From: Cristatella mucedo
Lineage: Eukaryota; Bryozoa; Phylactolaemata; Cristatellidae
Reading direction: 5' to 3'
DNA: 64,000 bases
NCBI GenBank assembly: GCA_009760855.2
Contig: WPIO01000025.1
Span: forward strand, 2,031,501 to 2,095,500
Within the stretch, counting starts at the first letter, position 1, and each line of letters starts with the position of its first letter. Of the stretch, positions 26,624 through 40,200 are shown one piece after another. Made by a program: the position numbers and the translations under genes. The notes beneath the pieces were generated by a model. It did no database searches and was not told the origin of the DNA. It saw nothing but the letters and a program-made list of their open reading frames with translations.

Positions 26624-27112
26624 CTGGACTCTAAGCTACTCGTGCCTTGAGAGTGCTGTTCAGGAGTTAAGCACTTCAGATCATTGTGATCATTCATACC
26701 AATTGCCATGGTGTTAAAAAATCTTTTATAAGGTAATAAACGAATGGAAAAATACCTTCGACACGTGCAAAGAATTGGTGATTGCAGCAATCATTCGTTT
26801 TCAAAAATGATTTCAATAATGATCTGTATGAGATTATGTTAATAACTTAAAATATCCTGCCATCTACATATGTAATAAAATCTGCTCTATATGCAGGCAC
26901 TTTAAAGTTCTCTGCAAAAGAGCAACAGTCAATGGTCAACGACGTGCATAATATCATGCTTGGACAAGCGTGCAAAGCGCATGTCATGCTTAAGTATATT
27001 AGTAAGCTAAAGCACTTACTTAGACAGAGATACTGGTTTATAGGACCTCTAGGATTCAGGGATACAGGTTAATAGGACCTCTATCTATTAATAAGCACTG
27101 AATCTTAAGAAT

Positions 27113-27400
27113 AATATCAATAAAGATAAGACACTTGTATAGGCCCTAATGAAACTGAATCTCTTTGTGTTTATGTTAAATATGCTGGAATCGTGGACAT
27201 GTAAATATACAAATTACATATGAGCCAAAAATACACGTCCACTGGGCACATAAAATTTGAGTTGACCAGGTGCGCCTTCAGCCGAGACTTAAATGGTGCT
27301 AAGTTAATCCCGATAGTGACCGAATTCAGCCGAAAATTAAGGACTTCCGGTGGATATGAGCTGATGGCCAAATCTCCGAACAAATTCAATCTCGTGTTAG
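27113..27400 (-). mobile_element. LINE A-related 3' fragment, very old
   Basis: Minus-strand reading NLFGDLAISSYPPEVLNFRL, then LAPFKSRLKAHLVN, aligns with the family A ORF end ([19 protein letters not shown] ... [10 protein letters not shown]). Confidence 0.55.
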
Positions 27401-27481
27401 GAAATGATACAACTGGAAGCCGGTATATATTAAAATAATATACACTAGTTTTAGCCTGTCAAGTGAAGTTAGCCTCAACTT

Positions 27482-28101
27482 ATGAATATGATAGAGGCCG
27501 GAAAACCTGTCGCAAGGATATTTCTAGTAATTCGAAAATCGTCAAAAGAGAGCCCTCATGACCCAAAACGCATACTGTCAGACGTCGTTTCCTCCCTATT
27601 GGCGTTGACAAATCTACTGACCGAGATGATTTTGAAAGTTCTTTTTTGGGAAATTCTGGTTTACGGTTTTCTTTTCCTTGACCCTGACCGAGTTCGCCTC
27701 TCCAAATCTTCGCAAGTCAAACCGTCACAAGGTGAAGGCTATCGGCCCCCAAATTACGATGTGCTGCAGAAGCTGAACAAGGAGTCATTCTTGCCATCGA
27801 CAACGAGCTAAAGGGGAAGCAGAAGCCCGAAGAATTCGCGGAGCTGAAGTCGTTCGTCAGTCACTTCAGCAGTGATGAGTCGAAGGAATTCCAGAACTGG
27901 ATTCTCAATGGTGTGCTGCATACAGTAACAAAATCTTTCATTCCCAAGGTGAAGGAAGCAGTCACGCTCTTCCCTGGAGACGGCTCACAGCGAAACAGCC
28001 CCAACTGCTCGGCCGTGCATCTACTTCCCTTCCTCAATCCTGTCCTCAATCCTGTGCATGCATTGCAACTCTTAATACCCAAGGTCATTCCTTTGCAGTA
28101 A
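27482..28101 (+). pseudogene. Unknown coding relic in two overlapping frames
   Basis: Frame 1, 27,482-27,811, ends in GEGYRPPNYDVLQKLNKES. Frame 2 is open 27,736-28,101 and reads IDNELKGKQKPEEFAELKSF, SDESKEFQNWILNG and KSFIPKVKEAVTLFPGDGSQ. Composition is protein-like (charged, helical) with no low complexity. One frameshift between the two would join them. I do not recognise the family. It runs directly into a LINE A-type tail at 28,090, so it may be the coding end of a mobile element or a retro-copied host gene piece. Confidence 0.45.
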
Positions 28102-28152
28102 ATTTAAAGCGCCTAGAAAGAGATTGAGTTATCTGAGGGTTTTTTATTAAGT
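28090..28152 (+). mobile_element. LINE A-type 3' tail
   Basis: Reads aaatttaaagcgcctagaaa, gagattgagttatctgaggg, then ttttttatta. Directly follows the unknown coding relic. Confidence 0.65.
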
Positions 28153-28469
28153 TGTCCTGCTGGTAAAAAACAAATGAAAGTCAGTTCCCTCATGACCAAA
28201 ACAGCCGAGCCCGCAGCCGCCAAAGCTTACGCAACCAGCAGCTACTGCATCTAACTATTACTGCAGAATCTTAACTTTCTCTTCACTAATAATTTGCCAA
28301 GAAAGACTGCGGAAAAGCAGAATGATAAATTTCTGATGCTGAAACCCTTCCTTAGTCACGCCAGCAATAACGCGCCGGAGAGACGGAGAAAAAGCCAATA
28401 CACGACGAACTCGGGAGTCCATTTTTTCTCATCATACTTAACAGGCTGAAAAATACTATGTATAGGAAC

Positions 28470-28471
<2 letters not shown>

Positions 28472-28538
<67 letters not shown>
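28472..28538. repeat. (AT)n-(AG)n compound microsatellite
   Basis: About 16 AT units joined to about 16 AG units. Confidence 0.95.
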
Positions 28539-28541
<3 letters not shown>

Positions 28542-28699
28542 CATGTATATGTTTTTATGTATGTAAATAGTATAACAGCCGTTTGCATATCCAGATGCAG
28601 GTGATAGACTGCTCCACCCACATCTATTTTTTGGAATGTTTGGTGTCTTGACTATGGTTTTGTGACCTGTTATAGACTTTCTTATAATACGATCAATTT

Positions 28700-30235
28700 A
28701 TCAAAGATCTTTCATTATCCGGAGTGTATAGGTGCTGCGGGTTTTTGAAGCTAGTGCACATAGTCTCATGGCTGGTATTTTGCTATCGGCTTCTGGAGCG
28801 ATCAAAGCTGCTGGGCAGTGCTTATCTCTGGAGCGCATGCTAAAGTGAAGAGCTTGATCAAGCATGCCTCTTGAAGCCAACCTGAATGGCCAGATACCTC
28901 TCCTCTGTTAGCCACCACCCACCATCTACCGAGATGAATACTGGTTGACCTTGATAAGATGGAGATTGGCAGTGAAGTGGGTTTTGATCTTTACCCTGGT
29001 CTCAATTCACGGTCATATCACTTAGTCAGTCACCTGGAACCTCACACCTCAGCAACACGCACTGCTGATATCAAATCAGGTGGCAGACTGGCACAGAATG
29101 CCATCTGGCTAAGCAAAGATGCAATCGTGTGGCACCAAGTTTGGAAAGTGCCTTAGACACAGAGCCTTTTCAGATTGCAAAAACACCAAAGAAACAACGA
29201 CCCCTGCTGTCTGAAAATCAGCAAGCTCAAGATAACGGTATGAAATGGGTGCACTCTTGGCCCACTATACAGATGGCACTAGATTGTTGGCTGACTTGCG
29301 TTTAAATTCAGCAACGTATTTGATTGTATTTAACTCTATTTGACGCCTAATTCTGGAGTTTGCAATATGATATGCACTTTAAGACTTTAACTTGAACACG
29401 TATCATTAAATCAAGCTTAGGGAATATTTTATCGAACGAGCAATTTACTCAGCATCTGAGATTTGCTTATGAGTTTACTATAACTAGCGATAGAAAGCAC
29501 TATTTTTAGCAGACCTATACTTATACGTGTGGAGCAAGGAGCATTTGCCCCTCCTACGGCCGGGCATCAATCTGAGCTGCACCCTATTCCTCCACCCAAT
29601 GGCCAAATTATGTCCTAATTCCATTCGAGGAGCAGCCAACGAGTTCGTGTCGTATAATCGTAATAATTTTGCCCTATAATCTTTCCTCAATTTTGAGTAA
29701 ATTTCCATCTACACAAAAATGTTGCTGATCTGGCCCCTTACATTAAAAGGAAGCAGATCTTTGCCCATTGAGGAAAATCTTGGCTCCAGCAATGAATAAA
29801 ACATCCCAGTGATCGAACGCCTGAGCTCTGGTCAAAGCAATTTACTCGTATAAATACAAGACTGACATTTCAGAATATTTTTTATCAATTGCCAGTGTTG
29901 GTTGTGGTTCATATTAGGAAGTCTCGGCTTTCATAGCACTTTTGCGTCCGTCAAAGCCTGTAAGCCATGTGGTCAGCTCGATTACTTTCTAGTGGTAGCC
30001 CAGTAATTACTAAGTCAGAATCTTTTAACGGCGTTAAAACCTTAACCAAGTGTTTTGTTCTGTGGTCCACGCCTTCAATTCAGTATCCACTAGGAGTGGC
30101 TCCTTAGCACACCTACAAACGTTTTTACTCGAATATATTTTTACAATTAACGGAAACAGTGATTTGAGCCCATTGAGTCGGCAACCACTTTCCATCGGCT
30201 ATCTCCCTTTCGGCCTACTTTGATCGGCAGAAAGC
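28700..30235. other. Spacer with an unclassified repeat
   Basis: 28,780-28,930 resembles 15,990-16,150. 28,959-29,156 is open on the plus strand but unrecognised. The remainder shows nothing. Confidence 0.35.
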
Positions 30236-30553
<318 letters not shown>

Positions 30554-33500
30554 CCCTATTTGTAGATGCACTCTTGATCTTTCGTCACGATTCTGACTTA
30601 CTAAATTAATTTCTATGCACAGTGGCGTACAAGTGGTCAAGCCAAAGCCACGTATTCCGGCGAGCGTCCACGATATTAAATCTCTCTAGATGACTAAACA
30701 GTTTTTTAAACTGAACAGCGATTAATCATAATTCGAGATCAAGACGGCTTCCATTCAAACCTTCTTTAAACGGCAGATACACCACACTTGTGACTCGCAG
30801 TTACTCTTAAGCCCACTGTCATTATGCTTCATTACCTCCATATCATCGTCTTGGCTACCATAACTTGTGTTCTGTTCTGGCAATGAAACCTGCGAAAGCC
30901 GCTATTCATATCTCATCCAGCAAAAATGCATAATCCTGCTGTGCCAGGTCACATCGGCGGTGTTTCAGCTAGTGCCGGTATTTAAAGTAAGTAGAATTAT
31001 TCATTCAGCTAAATTTCTGAACAACTTTAAAAAACGTATGGGCAATAGCATCGCAAATGAAGCTTAGCTAAATTTTTCCAATCTAGTAGTTACGAGTGCG
31101 ACTAACAACGAATTTCGCTGTTAGTGATGTGGATTTGCTTCATTTTTGAACGTCGTAATGAATTACTTGAGCTATTTATATATTCGATTGAATTTTCCAC
31201 CACTTTTTCTGCTCTCCTTCAGTGTATAATTAAAATATAGTTAAGCGTACTCCATGTATGCTTGCAGTACATGACGAATCAGCGACATATGAGTCACTGT
31301 GTCGCCATGAAAATAAGGACCCGAAAGATTGCTTTTGCGACTTCTAATACCAAAGCGTGGAAATTCATAAACCTGATATAAAATGTAATTAAAAAGCAGA
31401 TAATACTCAGCCATCAGCTCGTTTGATCAATAAAATGCGGAAAGCTGTCTTTATGCTCAAAGTTAGGTATACAGCGACCTTACATACCGAAAGAGTACGG
31501 ATCTTACAAGCATGTTCGATGGTTTGGCTCAAGTAAGTATACCCATATTAAGCTTAAGCAGAATTATCAGACATTTTTTTGATAAACTTGAATATTACTA
31601 GTGTTATTTCTCATTATTCACTTCCTGCTTGCCTTATGTTTACTTTGAACAGAGATTTGTCACTCACGATCTGGTTTTCTAAATAATACCGACTGTGAAA
31701 CACTCGGGGTGCTCTTAAAAACAACAACTTTTAATGACAGAGTAAGGACAACCACATTGAAATCGAATTGTTTGCCATAGGCAGAAACGTAATATGTATG
31801 TGCAGTGCCGTTTTTTGCCAACGGCGAACCATGAGACGCAGGAATTTCATCTCCTTCAATGCGCAAAAATTGCAAACTTTCTGCAGAAATAACTTCTGGG
31901 TCTCTTTTGCATGCAAAAACCTTGTTATGAACTACGACAAAGCGATGCCTGCAGACATAGCCTGATAAAAAATAAATTTGTATCAGAGTCTAAACAAAAC
32001 ACTCTAAAAATTAAGGATAAAAAGAAGAGTATTGTCATTCTGCAGAATGTGGGTTTTCATAAGCTGCCATTCCTTTTTTTGCGAGCACGACTGCATAAGC
32101 TACTTCTTTCCCACAAGCACTGTCTATCAATAGACCCTCTACATTCACGCACCCGTTTTGGTTCACTGCCATCAAATGAACTGTTTGCGACTGACAATGA
32201 GTTATTCAACTGGCTTAATAGTCATGGTTTTGCCACAGACATGCTTTCTGTATGTCAACCAAATTATTTGAATACATGATTAAGCAGTAGACTCCTCTTT
32301 CGCAATAAGCTCAAGGTATGTGTTGGCAACTTGTGTGCAATCTTCTTTCCTAAAACGCGACAAAGAAAGTGCTATCTTTTTAACTGCTGCGTAGTCTATT
32401 TTTCATGTTCGATTTCCTAGATAATTGGAAATTAAATAAATGACAGTTCAACCATATTTTCTCTACTAAAGTGTGTTTTATAAAACTTTACACATCACAG
32501 TGATTTTCATCTTATGGGCTGGTAATTGTACGGCTGTCAACTAAACAAGATAGAGTTATTATTTTCTACTCAGAAAAGCGCTGATACCAGTCAATTGCTA
32601 TTTCTCATGCGTGGGTCTAAATATGCTAGTTAAGTAGCTTATAGTGTAGTATTATCGTGCAATCTCATGTAAATTGTAACTGGAATGCCTTAAGGGTAGC
32701 TTGTATGCCAAAGTTTTGAGGGCATTAGCATTATAACGCGTCTGGTATATCCTTTTTAGCACGTCAGTAGTGTCTAGAGTTAGGAAGCAAATTGAATGCA
32801 TAAAACTTCTTAGGACACAATTTAGTTGCGATAATTTGTAGCGAAACCGAGAAGCCTTGACCCTGCATCAGAAAGATCCCTGGGTCTTTGAATTGCTTGT
32901 ACTAAGTAGTCCTTTATTTAATTTATTATGGCATTCCATTATTTTTTCCAAAAAATTGGAATATTTTCAGTGAGTCAGAGTTATCAAGATTTAAATTTAT
33001 TTGCATGAAAACTAGATAGGCAACATTTAATGGCTAAAAACCCACGTTGCAGATTTTTTCCTTTTCTTACCCTTTGATGTTATTTATTCCACTATGTTTT
33101 CTTCAAATACATATCTTGATTATTTTCTAGTTTGGTCAGTCAGTCTCACTCTAATATTTTCTATTCTCGTTCTATTTATTTCTACACTCTAAATTAATGC
33201 TTATGTCTTCAAATCTTAACCGCGATCCTTTTCCGGGCTATTTCTATTACGTAAAATAGCTCTATTTGCTCATTCCTTATCGTTTAACCGCCATTAAATC
33301 TTTTTTTTAGTGCTGCATTGTATGGCATTGTCGGCTTCATTTTTTTAATATTCCAAGTTGTAATGCCAATAAATCTTAGAATAAATTTCTAAATAGCATA
33401 TATCACAAGAAAATCGAGTGACAATGTGCCATTCAGCAGTGGCTGAATGTTCACAGAGGTGCTTACTGCCTTTACTTATATCTGTCTCAGTCTGCTTTGA

Positions 33501-34129
33501 GCACTTCCGGACCTCAGTCGGAGCTCACGGCGAATTTGTGGAGGCGACCTTCACCTCCGGCATGCCACTACTTGCATTGATCAGGCGGCGGCTAATTGAC
33601 TACAGATGTATGCTAATAGTGAGAGCATTTGATCACGCAAAAGACAGCCGCAGATTGGTTGAGCATCTCCTAGTGTCACTGTCACCATCCATTTGGAGTG
33701 GGTTGATGAGCGAGCACTGTACTCCTCACTCATTGCGAATGACGCGTGAACCTATTTTACGCTCCTTCTGTTTCCTTTCGGCCTCAGAAACCAACCACAA
33801 TTTAGTAATTCTGAGTGAGGTTTCGTCACTGTGATTTAAGAATTATTATTCTTCGCTGCTCCGCTAGAAGCAGCTTAAGGGAAGATGCTCGTTGTAGGGG
33901 CATAACAAAAATAAGATTTGTGTGGGCCAAGATTATCTTGCTGTAGCTCGTTTTATAAGTTATCAGCAAAATTTGCCTCGTAGTTTTGGATCCACGGGAT
34001 GTAAAGGACCGATTTTCAAAGCTTGCAAGACGATCGGGTTAGATAGTTTGCTGACAGTGGGCCCTGTGCGTGACTCTATAATCTTTAGCCGGCTTATGAA
34101 ATACAGGTACAGCTGTGCTCCAATACGAC
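30554..34129. other. Spacer between gene D and pseudo-copy C
   Basis: AT-rich. Two plus-strand frames stand out by length, 31,911-32,279 (122 aa) and 33,418-33,834 (138 aa). Neither has a recognisable domain, and the second overlaps a GC-richer patch. They may be chance or decayed elements. The TATAAA-type poly(A) signal candidate for gene D is at 33,952-33,957. Confidence 0.35.
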
Positions 34130-34285
34130 TTACTTTTTTCCAAGGTTAACAGCTCCCTCAATGTCGTCTGGCAAGCTCTCCTTGCTGGTCTCTGGTAGCG
34201 GCAAGATGGCAAATGCCGATAGCCCCAACAAAGCTCCAAACACTACTGACGGTATTGCTTGACTTGCGCTGCCCTTATCTGTGTT
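34130..34285 (-). CDS. Gene D exon 9 (TM12, C-terminus)
   Basis: 156 nt encoding N466 to K516 and stop TAA at 34,130-34,132. It has TM12 ([17 protein letters not shown]) followed by [18 protein letters not shown], the family C-terminal motif. The stop overlaps a good splice donor, AAAAAA|GTAAGT at 34,134/34,133, so an extra 3' exon giving another C-terminus is possible. A TATAAA variant polyadenylation signal on the minus strand lies at 33,952-33,957, about 175 nt downstream. I saw no AATAAA in the first 800 nt. Confidence 0.88.
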   Translation of the reverse strand, partial: NTDKGSASQAIPSVVFGALLGLSAFAILPLPETSKESLPDDIEGAVNLGKK

Positions 34286-37200
34286 CTACAACGATAAAAA
34301 GTTTCCGCAACGAGTGCAACTAAGGGAACAGACTCACAGCGTCACCTTTCGATATATTTGATACCATTGATCGTACATTGTACTTCTTGAGCACCTCTCC
34401 TCACGCTTGGTCGTTAATATTACTGCATCGCAAAGGAGCAGGTCCTTAGTGAGAGATATCTGGACATTGATGCCTACAGCTTCTTCCGATCAGTCACTTA
34501 ACTATACTGTACCCCTGGGATCGGTATTTGGTCCGCTTCTTTCACCTTCGTATACTCTCCCTCTGCCGATGCGGTCGCCAAGCGCATTCTAGGCTTTCAT
34601 TTTTATTAGATGACACAGAGCTGCACGCTTTCTTTTATCTATCACCGCCAATCAGCTCGTCAAGAAAATTTTCTCAAATGTTTAGCTGCATGTACTGCTG
34701 AAAGTTTCAGTTTGATGGCAACAAGCTTTCTTAAATGAATTACAATAAAAACCAGCGTCCTAGCCGCTTGGCCAGCAAATGTTACTCAGACATTGAAAAA
34801 CCTGTCTCCCAAAACTTCCGAGGCCATCAAATTTCCTTTAGAACGTCCACGAAACCTGGTTTCCGGTTTCAATGTGGCCTTTCACAGGACGACTACATTT
34901 GACAATAGTGATTTTGAATACTTTAAAATACGTAACAATAAGAAATTTTGGGCCTGCTTACACAGGGTTATCACATCCAAGCTGGTCAATGCACTTGCAC
35001 GACTTCTGCGGCACACGAATTGCCGGTCTTACAGCCGGTGCAATTAGGCGCTTACAAGGGGGGCACAATTCTGCAGCTAGGCTTGTCTGTGAGCATGACA
35101 ATTTCTATGTTAAATATAAATCATTTGTACAGCACCCTAAGAGGCCCCACGGCCTCAGCCGCACCTTGGTCGGGGCAAGAACCACTGGGAAAAAGCAGCA
35201 CATATTACATAACTTCTGACTGACACCTATTGGCTCCCATCAAGCAGCGAATCCATTTCAAGGTCTTGACACTCGCTTTTAGGTCCTTTTATTACTTAGC
35301 TCCTGCCTGCCTACTTTCTTGTAAAGCTAGCCATCGTGCAACCCGCTCTTTTGACTCGATTCGCTTAGCTGTGCTACCAACTCTTTTCAGAGGTTTTTAA
35401 GACCGAGCCTTCATTTCGGTGGCTCTCAAAGCCAAGAACACACTCGTGACAGACGTCACCAAATCCCCTGACATGGTAATTAGAAGAAGCTTACAACAAA
35501 CCTGGTACTCACAAATTTAAAGCTTTGGATTTTGCCTTTAAAATATTTGTAATACTCTTTGGGTGCTTAAATATTTTTATTTTTCATGGAGAACTTTACA
35601 ATCTTATGATCGATATTATTATTATGAAGTTATTTTTGTAGTTTGTAAGCACTCCTGTCATTTTTATGTCAGATTAATAATAAAGCGATTACTATGGTCA
35701 TTCAGTTTTCGATACTTTAAAAGCCGGTGGCTCTTTCCTTTAATTATGTGATGCTCAACGGACTACCGACAGACGTTCCAGCAAGCTCTTATTGATCAGA
35801 GTGTGCAGATGCACCAGCAACCTCTTATTTGGTCACATAGGCGGGCTATATAGTCAGCTCCAATTGTTAATTAAGCCAGGCATTAGAAATATCGGCCCCT
35901 TCTCGCCAAAGCTGAATCATGCTCCTAATAAAATTAAAATGGACACTGCTGCTGTTTGCTAATCCTGGTGTTTATCTAACAAATGCTTTCTGCGTTTACT
36001 TTCGCCCCTTTCGAAGTATGTATGTATGTATTATGTATTATGTAATAGTTATCGAGGAAAATATTTTAAACTAGTGTATATACATTAGCCTGCGGTGCCC
36101 TGTCCGGCCGGGGTCGAGCGTGCTACCCGGGCCTCCCGGTTCAGGAACTGGGACCACACGGCTTCCGAGCCGGTAATGGCGTCGGAGACGTAGTGCCTCC
36201 TCAAAGCCGTCCTCTCCGAGCGTGGGATGCCGAGTTCGGCCAGGCAAGCTTCATTGTCTAGCCACCAGCTTCGGAGAGCCCCGACCACAAAGGGCTTTAC
36301 CACTGTCGAGCGGTAGCCGGCAGGCAGGAAAGACCGGGCATTGGCTGCATATTTATCGGTCTTGTTCCGGGCCGCCATAATCAGAGCATCCTCACTGCTT
36401 TCGAATGGCACCGTTACATCCACCTTTACTAAATCGGTGCCACTGCCAATGACCAGGTCCGGCTTGAGAGCTAGACCACCGGCAAGGGGGCCGGCCTGCC
36501 GACATGTAGTTGAGCGTGGTGGCCCGGAAGAGCTACGATTAGGCGGCCCAGAACCAGGTTGTGTCAGGCCGTAATTGCATGCAGCATCGGCCGGCAGCAG
36601 CACATGGCAATCGATCTCTGCCTCCTTGCGGCATAGCCGGCAGCTAGTAACCGTCCCATGGTATGCTCGACTCCTAGTGGCAGCCACTGGTAGCACGTCC
36701 AGGTGCACTCGGTGTACGAACCGCTAAGCCCACAATGACAGGTCAAGACCCGTGGTTAAGAAGTGACTGGGTGGCGAATCTGTCCGTGGCCAGGTATTTA
36801 TGCATGCATGCATGCACGTGTGTACGTATGTATCTATGTATGTATGTATGTATGTATGTATGTATGTATGTATGTATGTATGTATGTATGTATGTATGTA
36901 TGTATGTATGTATGTATGTATGTATGTATGTATGTATGTATGTATGTATGTATGTATGTATGCACGTATGCATGTATGTATCTCCGTCTGTTACTCTACA
37001 AATCCACAAGGACTACGTAGGTGTTACGCAGGAGATTTTGATAGCACACTCGTAACCTGAGCGGCTTTCAGTCAGCATTTGGTAGCCAATAGACTTCATT
37101 TCACGCAAGAAAGAGAAATTTGGAAGCATAGCCAAGTCAGGAGAGCGGTTAAGGTAGTGAGTAGCATGGAAGTAGCAACTCAAGACGGCTGAAAAAGATG

Positions 37201-40200
37201 TGCCATAGTCGGCAGCAGGAGAAAAGCTGTAGTTGCGTCAGAATCGTGGAAGCGATGTTCCACAGTCTAGGACCTGCAGAGATACAGCTTCTGACGCTAA
37301 TTTTCTTTAAGTGGAGGTATGGAAAAGCTATTTTATTGTAAATACATGATCTGAGGGCGCGAGGAGGCTGGAACTGATGCAGTAGTTCAGCTAGGTATGG
37401 AGGAGCCAAACCCTAGCGGGCCTTGTGGGTCAGCGTCTTTTCTCTGCATCCGTTGATCAACCGGCAGCCATCCTATTCGATTTAGCAAAGGATACATATG
37501 GTAAAACCTCCGGGATTCACAAACTAGCCTTGCAGACAAATTCATGGCGATGTGCTGTAGCCTAGATGCTTTTTCCGGTAGCCCATCCAAAAGGGAGTTA
37601 CAAAAATCTGGCCGAGACAGAACAGAGAAGCTAGTTGAACTTTTTGCAACCCACCGTGAAGACGGATCCTAATCTTAGATAGGAATCGGACGTAGTGGCT
37701 AAATGTAGAAGCAGTCTTTGAAGTGAAACTTTTAAAATTTAGGCAGCTGTTGCAAACGTCACCTAAATGTCTAGCACGTCGTGATGGTCGCACGACATCA
37801 TCATCTATTGGAAGAGCAAAGCCTTCTAATCCAGCCACACTTTTAGGGTTTCCTATGAGTAGCAGCTCAGTTTTATCGTCATTTAGTTTCAACAAATTTT
37901 CCGACATCAGGATCGAATTTCGGCAAGGCAAGCATTCACTTTATTTGTTGCTGCAGCGTATTCCGATGGTTTAAATGATAAATGCAGCTGAGTATCGTCA
38001 GCGTAAAGGGGGTATCCCATTCCATGGACCTTAATTACTTTTCCAGAGGCTGATAATAAATAGATAACAGCAAGGGTCCGAGGACAGACCCTTAAGGGAC
38101 GCCACAAGTGACTGGTCCGGTAGATGAAAACTGACCCCACATGACACGGTTTGAACATAATCAGAAAAGTACGGTTTAAACCAGGCTAGCGCCTCGTCTG
38201 CCAGATTGATCTTTGTTTATAATCGTTCAATTAGGAAATCATTATCAAGGGTGTCTAAGGCAGCTGATAGATCTAAAAGCGCTAGGGCAGTGACATTATC
38301 GTCATCGTTGCTGCATAGAATTTTGTTTGTAATACAGAGAAGAGCAGTTGCAGTGGAGTGCTTCCGCGTCAAACCCGATCGAAGTTTTTCTGACATTTCA
38401 TTCTTTGAAACGTGTGTTAGCCGCCAGTGGCTTAGTGACAATTTTTTCAAGATTATTTGACAAAAAAAGAAGCGAACGGAAACGGGCTATAGTTTGCAAG
38501 AACTCCTTTATTGAGTCCGGGATTTGTCAAGTATCTGTCTAAAGATTGCCGATTTGAAGAACTTGGGTACGACTTCTTTTTCCGGAGAAGAACTAAAAAT
38601 CTCGGTTGTGGCTGGGCCAAGTTGGTCTGCCAGTAAAGACCACGGAGATGATGCTACAGGGTCTTCGGGAGACGAGCTCGTTTTAGTAGATTTTACCAAG
38701 GTAGCCAAATCGCATGCAGAAATCTCAGAAAATCTTCTAAGGAAGGTCACAGGTTGCGATTCCGCAATCGCTTTAGTCGGAGGAGGCTATATGGAGGCAC
38801 GAATGTGCACAACGTTTTCAGTAAAGAAGGCTGAAAACATTTCGGCATATCCGGTAATGTTTGGGGAGTCACGCCTCTCATTATTGGCTGGTAAATCGTT
38901 TACCGTCTTATAAATGTTTTGGGTCTGACTGGCAGGACTTCAGTTTTCAAGTTAAAAAAGAAGCCTCGGCTTTTCTAAGCTTCCGGGTGTAGACTCGAAG
39001 AAAGACCTTGAAATTGGTTAGACCTGCATCAAACCCCGATTTCTCAAGATACCTCGTTAGCCCAAGGGGAAAATCTGTAAATACTGACATATGCGATTTT
39101 ATCTGTTGCACTTCATCTGCTATCAGGTAATTAATTTCTAGACAAGATTGACTGAATTAGGAGTAAAAAACATTTAAATAAAGTCTGAGAAGCATACACA
39201 AGAACAAGCGTGAACGATAAATTGTTTGGTGTGACCAATATCAATGAGGTGAGACAATGCAGTAAAGTCCTCGCTACAAAAGTCCTAGCTATACAAATGC
39301 TTTTCTTTCAGTCCTCATTATCAGAGCGAAGCTGAAATCAAAGCTATGGTGGGTGATTAACTGCATTAATCTTCACCTCTGCTAGTATGCTGGACTATGC
39401 AGTCAGCCATGAAGTCTAAGATATATAATTATTTTTAAGGCAAAATCAATTACTTAAAAATAATTTCAGTAATCATAAAAGCTGTTAGGTTTTGAAATTG
39501 CCTTACGTGGAAATCCTGCAATAAGAGTCGTAATCTAGTCGTGATCTAGCGTCATGAATAATCATAAAATCATGACTTTCATGACTACTTAGTGCAGCAA
39601 AGCACACTCCCTTAGTTAATTAAGCTGCATAATTTCTTCTTAATCCTCGTCTAATGACTTTTAATATTATACAAGCTAGGTTCACATAGCTGGTGGCCAT
39701 ACTTACAATTTGGATAATGTACGGTGCAATAGTCGTGCTTACACCGGAAGCAGTGGTGCAGATGCCTAGCACCAGATTCCTGTAACCAGTAGGAACTGTC
39801 TCAACGGTCCAAACATAAAGTAGATTGTAGGCCGATGATGCACCAATCTTTCCGAACATGGTTGATGCTAAAATCCCATAGCCCGTTTCTAAAAATTAAA
39901 AGGCTAAATAATTAGCAGCACCTTCAAATTAAAATGCAATGTTAGGCTATTATAGAAACATTCTCACAACTTTTTCTAGACGGCGCCAGTTCTAAATTAA
40001 TACTGAATTCATTGGTAAGTACACAGTCTTTTAAAAATTTACTTCTTGCATTCTGATGAAGACTAATATTCGCTTGTTGAGGGTCATATATCCTGCTGCC
40101 AAACTAATTGGTCGCTGACAGCAGCAGGCGCAATGGCTACAGCTTGACATTTAATATTTAGTTATTGAACTGTATTCAGCTCAAATAGTTATGTAAAACT

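Noticed and set aside
33418-33834. 138-aa plus-strand frame
   Set aside because: No recognisable domain, no splice or promoter support; kept only as a note in the spacer entry.
36085-36708. 207-aa frame considered as a host gene
   Set aside because: It has R2-type zinc knuckle and restriction-like endonuclease motifs and no intron or start context: a retrotransposon fragment.
36735-37060. Frames of Tyr-Val-Cys-Met and His-Thr-Tyr-Ile repeats
   Set aside because: Translations of the (TATG)n array, not proteins.
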